From Rallus limicola (Eukaryota; Chordata; Aves; Gruiformes; Rallidae), in contig JAKCOZ010000002.1 of assembly GCA_022605955.1 (NCBI GenBank), forward strand, positions 69,420,783 to 69,484,782: 64,000 bases of DNA, given 5' to 3'. A model generated the notes under the pieces. It was not told the DNA's origin and ran no database searches. It saw only the letters and a program-made list of their open reading frames with translations. A program made the position numbers and the translations under genes. Numbering within the stretch: position 1 is the first letter of the stretch; every line of letters starts with the position of its first letter. Positions 38,041-48,888 of the stretch are shown piece by piece.

Positions 38041-38044
38041 ACAC

Positions 38045-38232
38045 CTGGCGAAGAATAGTAATGTCTGACAGGTCCTTCCTGGATTCTTAGAAATCTCAAA
38101 GCTATTGAGAATTATTTTTTTCTGTTCCCAAACCTCATCCAGACTCATCTTCTGGAAAACTTTGGATTCTACTGCTCTTTTTTGCATTAGATCAGTAGAT
38201 GCATCATGTACTATCATAGGGTCTTTGTTTCC
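38045..38232 (-). CDS. Candidate coding exon, longest of the series
   Basis: Acceptor ...tatcttttgtccag and donor GCCAG|GTGTAA. One frame open over 62 codons, beginning GNKDPMIVHDASTDLMQKR and including KMSLDEVWEQKKIILNSFE and GRTCQTLLFFA. Charged and helix-like, with normal residue balance. It enters in phase 0, matching the end of 39944-40068, and leaves two bases, matching 35903-35997. The frame also reads on for a few codons past the donor to a stop. Among the best-supported exons here. Confidence 0.65.
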
Positions 38233-39943
38233 CTGGACAAAAGATACACTTTGAAAGAGATAACAAAGTTAGACTTAATACTAAAAATATAGGGTTTTCT
38301 TTTAAAATTTTTTTAGTTATTCTCTTTCCTTCCCCCTGTCCTTCCCTCCCTCCCTCTGAACTCTCCATAAAAAAGACCTGGGAAATGAGTGCCTGTCAAA
38401 CCTGGTCATGCTGCAAAGAACTTTGTGTGAACTTTGCAGGAACAAGACCTTTATATACAAATCCATGCAGGTAGCAGCAGTGCAGTTTCCTAGAACAATC
38501 AGCTAATTATGTGCCAGCCCGACACTAGTGGAATTACCCATAGAGATTAGAGGACGCTCCATTCTCTGTGTAAAGACCTCTTGCCAAGGCTGCTATTTCC
38601 ACCCACTGTAGTTTATTTTTGACATGTGGACACTAGTTCATTAAGGTCAATGATTCATTTTACACAGTCCAGTAAAGCGCTTTCTTAATGAAAAAATTTG
38701 GCTGATGGTCTATTATAGCTGGTATAATAAACAGCTGACTAAAGTATTCTAATGTTCAGTGAACAATGATAAAAGTGTCTATTAAGGGTATGCATCTATG
38801 CCAAATACAATCATATATAATCAGCTGCACCAGAAAAGACCGTCGACACATTGGAGAACATCATCAGTCAGATGATGCATCTGCTACAAGTGGCAGCTGT
38901 TGTGCTCTGAAGTGTAGACAATTAGACACAAATATACTCCTTGGGCTATTTGCAGCACTCATGCATGGTATTAGCTGACACCTGTTAAAGCTGCAATCCC
39001 TGTATTTTTGATACCTACTCATCATAATTATTGAAAATACAATTTAAGATATCTAAAGACATTAGGTTTCATAAATCATGATGAGCATAGCTGCTATTCT
39101 GTGTGTATTTCTGAACTTTATTTTAAGAGAAGCCCTTTAAATAGTTCAGAAACGGTCAGGCTATATAGAATTATAAGCCTCTTACTCAATTCATAAATGC
39201 CAAGTACCAAATGTATTTACATGCAATGTACTATGCGCTACAGTGTCAATTTTATATCTAATTATTGAAGTAGGAATTAGTCATATTGCAAATAAGGGCA
39301 AGTACATTTTATGCAGAAGAAATATCAATTATGTGAACAGGAGAAAAAAGCCCTGCATGGAAGATTATGAAGAAATTGGGCATAAATCTTTTGCCTTTCT
39401 GTAAAAATTTATGCATGCAATGAGCTTATTATTGGATTTTTCTTTATTTGACTAGCTTTGGATTTTCTGTCATATCACTAGATCTGGTGATAATTTTTAT
39501 TTAGATTAACACCCCTCTGATTTTCACTAAGCAATAGTTTTTAATTGTAACAAGGAAATAATCCAGAGGTTTATCAAATTATTTTATGTATATATATATA
39601 AATATATACAAGAAAAATGGACTACTAGAGATGTCCCTTAAAAATACCAATAGTAAGTTGTTATTTAAAAAGTCTTTTCTATTAAAGTCTTCCTCAATCT
39701 AGAAAAATAACTTGCCCGTATAAATCAGCATAAGTTATGAAAGTATACCTAAATGCTAGGGGTCTTGCATATCAAACTCAAATTCTTAAGTTCTTGAAAT
39801 GTGTTCATCATTAATTGAAGACAATGAACACCAATCATTCTTGTACAAAATGATACGTCAGACATAGAAAAAGCACACACACTTAAAAAATAAATACCAG
39901 ACTTAAAAATCATGACAAAAGTGCCTGACTAGATTTTTCCCAC

Positions 39944-40068
39944 CTCTTTGATTATTATTCTTTCCAAGCATGAAAAGAAGAGCCTTTGCATAAAATCTAG
40001 TTCACAAGATATTAAAAACATGGGTCCCAAGGTACGATGAACATGTAATGCCTTACCTAATTTAAAAA
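39944..40068 (-). CDS. Candidate coding exon
   Basis: An excellent acceptor (ccgtttttcttacag) and good donor (AGAG|GTGGGA). A single frame of 41 codons: FKLGKALHVHRTLGPMFLIS then CELDFMQRLFFSCLERIIIK and E. It ends in phase 0 and joins 38045-38232. It needs one carried base at its start, which no upstream candidate supplies. An internal GTAAGG just after the acceptor could act as an alternative donor. Confidence 0.5.
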
Positions 40069-40147
40069 CTGTAAGAAAAACGGAAAATTTTCTATCCCTT
40101 GGTTTTCTATTTTTAAAGTAAAATGGGAAGCATCAGGTTGACACCAC

Positions 40148-40271
40148 TAGGAAAACAATGTTCTTCCCTTTAAAGCTAGTGATGCTTCAATATTCTGAAG
40201 ATTTTTCTGGTTCCCTCTAATTTCCTTGAAGTCTTCTAGAAGATAATTCAGAATAGCTCTTAAGTCTGAAT
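40148..40271 (-). CDS. Possible coding exon, phase conflict with neighbours
   Basis: A good acceptor (gactttctttttaatgcc then ttag). The open frame reads SDLRAILNYLLEDFKEIRG then NQKNLQNIEASLALKGRTLF, helical and charged. Donors are weak (CTA|GTGGTG here or ATT|GTTTTC at 157). Its entry and exit phases fit neither flanking candidate, so it may be alternative, misbounded or spurious. Confidence 0.33.
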
Positions 40272-40372
40272 CTAAGGCATTAAAAAGAAAGTCGGTATTA
40301 ATCACTGCACCTGTATTTTAGTTCTCTAAATTAGGGTTAAACTCATAGAGTAGGCAATGCAAAGTCACTTAC

Positions 40373-40404
40373 TGATATGAATATTGGTCACTTAGCTGTA
40401 AACC
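40373..40404 (-). CDS. Possible short coding exon
   Basis: Good acceptor (atgagactattcacag) and strong donor (ATCA|GTAAGTG). Only one frame is open: GLQLSDQYSY, entering in phase 0 (fits 40430-40531) and leaving two bases. It lies only 25 bases from the upstream exon, too short for an intron, so it could only be used as an alternative to that exon. Confidence 0.15.
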
Positions 40405-40429
40405 CTGTGAATAGTCTCATAAAACTTAC

Positions 40430-40531
40430 CAAAGATTGTTGATTACTAGCAGTTAAAGGTTTAAATATTTGTTCGTAAGTCTGGAACCTTAGTAAAATGC
40501 TAAGAGAAGGCAAAGTCATTTCAATTATACC
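40430..40531 (-). CDS. Candidate coding exon, 34 codons
   Basis: Very good acceptor (gtttgtttttccattacag) and donor (TTTG|GTAAGT). Exactly 102 bases with only one open frame: GIIEMTLPSLSILLRFQTY then EQIFKPLTASNQQSL. Phase 0 at both ends. The composition is that of a soluble helical protein. Good evidence by itself; its link to the downstream exons is unresolved. Confidence 0.6.
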
Positions 40532-40734
40532 CTGTAATGGAAAAACAAACATTTGAAAATGCCTTCATTTTTTCCATGCAGAAAGTACTAATAAATTTAT
40601 TGCAATAATTTACAATGGTTAGACTTTCAGTAGAAATTCAACTTTAAAATTAAAACTAAACAAAATATTTTTTCATGGAAAATGGGCAGATGTTTTTCCC
40701 CAGACTCTGGACTTTAATACTCTAGACTGCTGCA

Positions 40735-41135
40735 GAGAGGTTTTGTTCAGCCCTCTGGGAGCTCTCACCCTGAGACGGTATCAGCCACAGGTACCTGCCA
40801 ATTCCCTTCACTCCAATGATGGCTCCCACACTGCTCCATGCATAACACAGGAGGAAGGAACCACCATCTGCAACAGCTCCAAATACTGATTACCAAACAA
40901 GCACCCAGCAGGACCCCCTGGAATCTTATATAGCCTTTTAAGCCCCTTTTTGACCTTGATGGGGCAAGAAGATAGGCTGGACTGGTAAAAGCTGGAAACC
41001 TATGCTGGCGAGACACTGGGTTAGGGAGAGAAACCTTCCATGAGACTGATGCAGCTGGAAAACACAGTGGATCAACCAGAATATTATACTTAGTCAGGCA
41101 CTTGGAAAGTGAAAAATTCAGCAAGCTGCCCAAAA
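40735..41135. other. GC-richer block of unknown origin
   Basis: About 400 bases with clearly higher GC than the flanks and a 122-codon minus-strand frame lacking splice or start context. A TATA-like 'cttatatagcc' lies near 40926. It may be an old LTR or other retroposon that I do not recognise. Confidence 0.3.
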
Positions 41136-42174
41136 TACAATGTTTCCTTTAATATTCGCTAAGTGTCCCTCAATATTCTTGAAAGGTAACATTTTTTTAA
41201 GACTCCCTTTTTCCCTACAGTTTTTGTGTCTTAACTTGCTGAATGTCCAGAGAGCAACATAATTTATTTGCCAGCTGAATATATGGGGCAACTTTTATGA
41301 TTTTATTTTTTATTATAATAATATAAGAATATGAGGATATGCAAACTACAATTAGAAAAAAAAATACTAGAAAATGAAGAACTATGAATAGAAATTATTT
41401 TAAACCAGATGATCAAACAAAACTAAAAATGCTGCTACAGTAATCTGTTTTTAATAATTTTGGAAAAAGAAAGGTCCAGACAATGGTCTAAGACCATGTT
41501 TTTCTTGGTTTCTAGCAAAAGCTGTTTCCTGTGCTATGAGAGCCTCTGGGACCTTGGATTGTGCATGGACCCTTGCTGTCAGGAGGGATGAACAATGCCA
41601 GAGGAACACGTGTACCCTCTGCCCTAACTCTTTGAGGGTAATAGATTTTTAAAAACCCCTCAGTGGTCCTATTAAGACTGCACTTTAATTGAAATGGAGC
41701 CAGTCTGCTGGCACTAAAAATTAAAAATGTTGTAGAGGAGTATTTATGCTAGGACCTGGGTGAAAGCCAACAGGCACATAAGAACACCTGGTTTGGACTG
41801 ATGTGACCCCTGAGAGGATGTGGTTAATGTTCAATGTGTCTCTGAAAGACCAGGAGGAAATAAACATCACAATCACAATAAATAGAGTAGACAAACCAGA
41901 GTGCTATCCAGTCCAGCTGATTGGCATGTGCAATGTCAAACAGTGGAGCTAGGGCACAATTCACAAGTATTTCTGTGCCAGAACTACAAGCCCAACACAG
42001 AGGATGGGGAAAGTAAGCTATTTACTGCTGATGGCACTGGGGATATTCCCACACTCAATGCATTCTCTGAAGGAGCTAGATCAGAAGGATCATATCACTA
42101 GAGAAATACATGTAAAAGTATTAGACCAAATAAGCTAGATGTTAGTATGAGACCATAACTGGATGGAATTGATT

Positions 42175-42550
42175 AGAGAGTTCTGGAGCATTGTAACAAG
42201 AAACTGAAGAGCAGACTGGGACTCTTTGGTTTGAAGAGCCTTTGGAAAAAGTTGAAGGGGGTAAGTCTAACATTTACAGTAGTGGTTAAGGTGGCTGCAG
42301 AGCTATTCATCAAATAGTTGCATCAGGGGAAGGTTCAGGCTTGACATTAGGAGTAATGTTTTTACTGAGAGGTTAATCAAATACTGGAAGAGGCTTCTTA
42401 GAAAGGCGGTCGATGCTCCAAGCCTGCCAGGGTTTAAGAAGCATTTGGGCAATGCACTTAATAACATACTTTAACATCTGGTCAGCTCTGAAGTGGTCAG
42501 ACAGTTGGAATAGGTAGTTGTTGTAGGTCCCTTCCAAATAAATATTCTAT
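42175..42550 (+). mobile_element. CR1 LINE, diverged 3' region
   Basis: Plus-orientation CR1 text: 'ggaaggttcaggcttgacat', 'ctggaagaggcttcttagaa', ending 'gtaggtcccttccaaataaa' and 'tattctattctgctc'. More diverged than the other copies and therefore probably older. Confidence 0.8.
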
Positions 42551-43691
42551 TCTGCTCTACTGTCAAGGATAAGAACATCAGTGGCATAAGTGCATTGATT
42601 GGGTGTTTTCACCAGAGTCCCTGGAAGTCCAGTAGGAATGCTAACAAAAGCAATGTCTAAGATGTTTTACTCAAAGGATGATTAGGACAATTTGATTTGG
42701 AATTGTGAAAATATCTTTATATTTGGCTTATAAAGTGTTAGTTCCATGTGTTATTTTATTAAACTTGAGAACTTAATTACATTAACCTGGAGAACTTTCA
42801 CAATATTAGTATTTACTGCAGACTTACAGGAAGTGTCCTAAGGAGTTAGAAGACTAACGGGTAGAAAGAGGAAAAGCATGAGCTGAGAAATCACTATGAT
42901 TGAAAACACACAACTAAATTAACTAAATTTTTTTCCAGAAAATTATTCTCTCCGGTGTGCAACTTAAAGTCAATTCTTATACATCTGATATCCAGATCTT
43001 CCCATACAAAATCTTATACTACAGGGCTGACATTTTCATGGGGCAGGACTGAAACCTGTTTTTTACTTCCTCTTCTCCCTTCCTCCACACCATGATTACT
43101 GATTATTGCAGGTGTGAAGAAAACTCCATTCTCCATTTCTCTGAGTCCTTCTGTGTCCCATGATAATAAATGGTATTCATGCAGCTCAGTAACTTGCTAC
43201 AATTTACAAACCAATTTCTTGTTTGTTTTTTAAATCCCTCTCCAAGACTCCAGTGCTGTGGAACAGCTGGCAATATACAGTGGCCATCTGCACTACCTTT
43301 ATCTTTTGAGAATTCAAATTGATTTTCTTCAGCCTAGCATGTGGAGTTAAGGGGTGCTCATTGCCTGATGATGTGCATTCACACCATGCAACATATCTAG
43401 GAAGACAATTTTAGTACAAGACCATCAGGATGAGCAAACCGCACTGTGGAATAAAGCTGCTTTTGCCCCTTATGTGCAGGGTAAAGATTTTACCCATGTG
43501 TCAAGGCTTCAAATATAGATCATTTCTAGAGCTGGATATGTGAAACACAGCCAAATGCCACTGATTCGCTTTGCTGCTTGATGGCACTTGTCCTCAAAGA
43601 CACAATACAGTATGTTCATATAAAGTCAATAGTGCTTTTTTGGACTTGCAAAAGGCACTTTCAACATCACAGATGCCAATAGAATTCAAAC

Positions 43692-43750
43692 CAGAAGTAA
43701 AAATGAGCATGATGCAGTCAGACAGTGGTGCATAGAAGCCACACATAAAC
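43692..43750 (-). CDS. Weak candidate exon
   Basis: An excellent acceptor (cagcatttcccttttcag) but a poor donor (CTG|GTTTGA). In the phase left by 45772-45854 it reads LCVASMHHCLTASCSFLLL and ends in phase 0, which would fit 40430-40531. Another frame stays open much longer (starting MCGFYAPLSDC), so this may instead be an old repeat. Confidence 0.2.
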
Positions 43751-45164
43751 CTGAAAAGGGAAATGCTGATTAACGTATCTTCTCAAGTGAGGCTTTACTC
43801 AATTAAACCAGATAAAAGTGAAGCACTGTGGAATATTCAGAAGGGTCTTTCACCTTCATTATTTTAAGGTAAGTAATTTTTAAACCAGCAGGGTATTGTC
43901 TTACTTTTCTTGATTTAGGAAGATTGATCCAGAAATATATTTCATTGTGCTCCTAACTTCAAACTTCAGAAGTTCCATTAAGTTTACTGGAATGACTGAC
44001 ATAGTCTTTGAAGGAGCTTAACCTAAATGTTAACTGGAGTGACAAAACTGTATTCAGGATAAGTAGATCCAAAGGACAAGCTCATATGCTTCAAATAATA
44101 GAGAAAAATATATGAACTCTGCACACAAAAAAAAAAGAATTCCAAACATCAAAAAGTATATCCCACTCATATAAAGGATATGCAAGACAATGGAAAACAA
44201 CATAAAACATGGAAAGAATTAGGATGCAACTTATTTTCCAGGTTAATTATGCTAATAGAAAAGTTCAATAAATCAAAGGTGCACATTTCACAGAAGTTTA
44301 TACTAAAGAATTTTATTTACATTTCTTTAAAAATTGATATAACTTAACTTGTCATACTTCACAACATGATAATACATTATATACTTCTAAAAGGGAATAA
44401 TACACGGTTCAGAAATTTTTCTTTGGAATGTAAATACTTTGTCATCACAATAATCTAACTGAAGTGATATTTGTTAGGCAAACTGTACAGTGTCAAATTT
44501 AATTAAATGTTTTCTTGTTAAGTTTCCTAAAAATAGATAGGAAAATTGCCTAAATCAACTGAAATTATACTGTTCTGTAAAATGTGAGAAAATGTGATTT
44601 AAATGTATTTTTCCCTTTCAGTTCTCAGAAACATATGGCCATTAATAAAGTTTTGTGGTTTAGATATATAATTTAAATCTCTTAAAAAGTACAGAATGTA
44701 CTGTAGTTAAACAAAAAGATAAACCCCACATTATAGTAAAGTCATGCAAGATTTTGGAAACTGGAGGTAAATAAACAAATCATTTTAGGAAGCAGCTCCA
44801 GGAATCTGGTTAATTGTGTGGTGACTTGCTCACAAATACATGTGATGTGCATGATAAGAGATGCTTATTATCACAGCAGTGTAGAAAGAACTGGAATGGT
44901 GCCCTAGACTTTCCCAAAGAAAAGTGGAAGTGCCAATACTTTAACATCAGAATTTTACTATGTCTACCATGGTTCAGCATTTTTTTGCTAGAAAACATAA
45001 AGATGAGGTGGAAATAGTGATCATAGAGAATAAATGCATTTATGTAAAATTTGCAATGCGTATGATCAATCTAATTTGTAAGTAGAGATATAAACTATTT
45101 CTTTACAAGGTGATATAAGAAGAGGATTCATCTGGGCTCTAAAACTGAAATGTGATGTGGGTAG

Positions 45165-45222
45165 ACAAAAATATATTATGCATTTAAAAAACCAAAAATA
45201 TATTACACACTTAAAAAAGCAA
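45165..45222. repeat. Imperfect tandem duplication, about 27-bp units
   Basis: 'aaaaatatattatgcattta' plus 'aaaaaacc' is followed by 'aaaaatatattacacactta' plus 'aaaaaagc'. A local duplication with a few differences. Confidence 0.75.
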
Positions 45223-45771
45223 AGGCTTTCACTAGTCCAGTCCTTTAACTGGTGGATCTACCTTTCATAACACAAGAAAGCTGCTGTTGTTTCTGAAATG
45301 TAGGCCTGCTTTCTTATACATTTATTTTTGTATATATGTGTATATGTATATATATACCCACTTTTTATGTGCTATGAAACAAATCACAGTAGAAGTCAAC
45401 ACTTTCTCCCAGATGTGTGTGGAAAAAAAAAACAGATAGGAAAAATAAATAAATGAGAAAATACCTAACAGTCCAGCCTCTTATCTCACAGAAGCCCCCA
45501 AAGCCTAAAGCAAAAGAACCCCACCAACTTGTAGACTATTCTCAATTTCCTAACTCTTGCTGCAGCTGGTATCTAGATACACTGCTGTAGGCTAATATAA
45601 GCCTCAGTGACACCCTTCTTCTTCCATGACTGTCCTTTTGTACATGCAAACTCTTTTTTTTTTTTATTGCAAACTGTTTCTATAACTGACAGCTTCCACA
45701 GCTGTGCATCTCATCACAGCCAGAGTAGCAACAGAGGTTTTTCGATATTGCCTGTACCAACTCTTTCTTAC

Positions 45772-45854
45772 ATCTTTCCAAGACAATTCTGGTCTTGGAA
45801 ACCATTTCTGAATCAATGGCATCCTGAAGCTTTGCCTCTGTTTCCTCTGCTTTC
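45772..45854 (-). CDS. Candidate coding exon, acidic helical segment
   Basis: Acceptor with pyrimidine-rich upstream sequence (ttctctttatttcatc, ending gatgcacag) and good donor (AGAT|GTAAGA). The frame of 27 codons reads KAEETEAKLQDAIDSEMV then SKTRIVLER. It enters after two carried bases, joining 46407-46523 through a Trp codon, and leaves one. The frame stays open beyond the donor to a stop near 45.68 kb. Strong helix/coiled-coil character. Confidence 0.55.
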
Positions 45855-46406
45855 CTGTGCATCATATTTGATGAAATAAAGAGAAATTTTAACACCAAAT
45901 AACTGTCTATCCCTTTAAACTGTAAACCTCTTCTAATACCACTGCTTCTTTTCCACATGCCTTGATTCTGTTTCATGCTCTTTCTCTATTTACTGTTTCA
46001 GTTATATGCTCCCTTTCTCTCCCCACATTTCACTCCACTGTAGCAGTAACAATCATCTTGAGCCACAGCCCACGTCCTGCAGCAAGGAATAATGCCAGCT
46101 TTAGTCACTACTATCAGATTTTTCTCTCTCCTTTACACTTTAAATATAAGGATTACAGAAAGTCTGAAGATAGCCCATGCAATGAAACCCTAGCCCAAAA
46201 AACAACCATAAGGCTTCATTTCCCTACTTTAACTCCCCCTCTGGAGGAGAGAAGGGAAGCACAGCATGGTCTGCTCAGCATCTCTAGAAGTGACTGGGAA
46301 GATCAGGGATATCAAATCTTTTGCTTACAGTCTTAGTGCAAGTCCTCCCCCATGAGGAAGATACTGGGCTGAAATATGAAAAGCCAGTGTCAGTAGATTT
46401 TTTTAC

Positions 46407-46523
46407 CATTTCCTTTTATGGCTTATCTTGGAAATCTTGTAATTTTTTAATTTGGTTTTGACAAATGACTGAAGACTGCACAATACATTTATAGCTCTCC
46501 ATGTGTGGGAGTCAAAGTGGTAC
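46407..46523 (-). CDS. Candidate coding exon, basic
   Basis: Excellent acceptor (cattcccacttctaactac then ag). Thirty-eight codons open in one frame, beginning YHFDSHTWRAINVLCSLQSF and ending KNYKISKISHKRK. Donor AATG|GTAAAA. Phases match the exons on both sides. The lysine-rich end followed by the acidic start of the next exon looks like one continuous charged region. Confidence 0.58.
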
Positions 46524-48831
46524 CTGTAGTTAGAAGTGGGAATGATGTTCAGAGGGAAAATTATACTAATGTTAATGATGCCTTTTAGAAATACAGAGCA
46601 AAAACTCACAGACCATGGCATATTTTTTTGCACAAACTTCTAATCAACATTTAAAACCTAATCTGAAGACATCAAATTTGTCAGTGTTTCCTATTGTCTT
46701 TGCCAGTGTCTTAATCCACCCAGATGTACTGAACTATTTACAGCTCTTTCTTCCATAAACAGATATACACGTGTAAACAGAGGGTTCAATGTCACCTTCT
46801 ATTTGAGAAGTAGAAAATTTATACCTAGGTTACCACTTTTATCCTTTTAAAAAAAAAAGAAACCAGAAATAGAACAGGAAAATAAATTCTATGGATATAA
46901 AGACATAAAAAAATTATTCCTCTCCACCTGACTTTCTGTCCATTTATCTGAGTTACTATTATGCATATGGAAAAGTCTAGGGACTTTTTCACTTTAAAAA
47001 AAATAAAACAAATCCATCCTTCAATTATATTTCTGTTGTGCTCTGTCGCAACATGGCTGGTTTGGACTTACTATCTATGCACTACTGTCCTACCCATTCC
47101 TCTGCACATCAAAACCCCCACTGCCTTTCTGTCTATCTATCCAAGCAGATCATGCTTGCAATACAGTCTTATATACCCTGGGGAGCACAGAGATGGAAAA
47201 TATCCTGACTGTTGTTTTCACAAAGCCAAACTGCTGTAAGAGACCCTTCGCCCTCACATGAGTACATGCCTCCACATCTTGGTCAGTTCTACAACAGTGT
47301 GGGAGATACTACCACAGCTGCTGCCTCTCCTCAGTTATTACTTTTTTATTTTTAAAAAAAATGAAAAATATCACAAGAGAGGATAGTTTGCATAAGTATC
47401 ATTTGGTATGCTAAATACATCCATTGAATGACAAAACTTATGAGAAATTAAAAGATTTTAAGTCGTTTATAGTCCAAAACATTTCACTGCTCATTCAAGG
47501 AAGTCAGACTAAAATTGCTATTTATCTGTGTTTGGTTTTCCTTCTTATATAAAGTCTTTGACTTTGGCAGAAACTTCCCCTTTGACACAGTTCCAGTAAG
47601 TTACACAGGAAGGAGCCTGCTAAAGAGACTTAGCTAAATCCTGTTCTTTTATTTGGGAAGAAAGGATGAGGCTAAGAGGGCCAACTGAAGCTCAGGTGAG
47701 GGAAGAGTGAATGGGAGCTAAAGGGAAGGATTTTGCTTTCACTACTTGCTGTAGGGTTTAGGATAAGAAAACTGAGTAAACATCATGTAAAAAGAAAATC
47801 ATGTCTTTCTTTTTTTTCCAGAACAGTTCTGAAACATATACATAGAAATAGCTTATTGTGCTAGAAAGCAGATCTCTCAGTGGTGAAGAATGAGTGTATT
47901 CAAGATCTCAACATACAATAAAGCACAGAAACAAAATATCTTGCCTTTAGGAATGATTCTGTAATGCTTCCTGTTCTTTAATATGCTCTAGATGATGCTG
48001 GAAGCTGAACTTCCCCCTCACAGGTCATACAAACAAGGAGGTATACAAGTGGTTGAAAGGCACCTTTACTTTTGAGACCAAGTCGTGCATTAAATGAACT
48101 TGAGTAAGTCAAAGCCCAAAATTTTTTAATATAAATTACTCTCAGTGCTTAAACATTTAAGAATTTGAGACACCAGAAGAGCTGGACACTCCTTAAAGAG
48201 GTCATCTGCCTTTAAAGATTTAAGTTTTCCCAAAACTGAGGGAAACTTTCTAATTTCATATTTATTTTTTTTTCTTAGGCAAGTAAGCTAGCCTTAACTG
48301 TAGTATATGTAATACTGACTCTAAAGCAGACACACAATGTATGCTTTTACCTTGACTCTTCTGAAATGTTTCCTGGTCCTGGCCTGTATGAGAACTGTAC
48401 TGGCTAAAGATCAAATTATACTTTTGAATTCAAACATAATGTGGTCGCTTGAAAGTTTCAGAGACCCTGTTTTACACAGAGAATGCATAGTCCTGGTATG
48501 GACTGTGTTGAAACAACTCAAAGTTTATGGTGGATTTTTTTCACTATATCTTTGAATTATTTTTCAGTGTCATTAGGTTTTGCTGGAATGGACTAATCCA
48601 AGCCTGAATAAAATGGCTAAGAGTAATTGTTCTTACTGGATCAGCTATTGTGTTTCAGTAACTTGAGACTTATCAGGACCTACGTTACTGATAGTTCAAT
48701 ACAATTGTTGCTTTTATGCAGAAATTACTATAATTTTTTAGGCATTATGCAGCTAGCTACTGTCTGGCTACTGTGGAAATTGTACCATGGCGTCAAGGAG
48801 CTCAGCACCAACAAACCACCCAAATGCTCAC

Positions 48832-48888
48832 CCAGCTTTTCGCCAAAGCTCTGTGCAAGGCTGCACTGTAAGCAGAGCTGGCACTATC
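48832..48888 (-). CDS. Candidate coding exon
   Basis: Strong donor (CTGG|GTGAGC) and fair acceptor (ctgtctatgtttaaatag). Two frames are open. The one matching both neighbours reads IVPALLTVQPCTELWRKA; the other is DSASSAYSAALHRALAKSW, in phase 0 at both ends. The first is preferred only because of phase. Confidence 0.48.

Noticed and set aside
40765..41133. 122-codon minus-strand frame
   Set aside because: It lies in a GC-richer block of unknown origin. There is no acceptor in a useful position and the translation has no recognisable domain, so it is not called as a gene.
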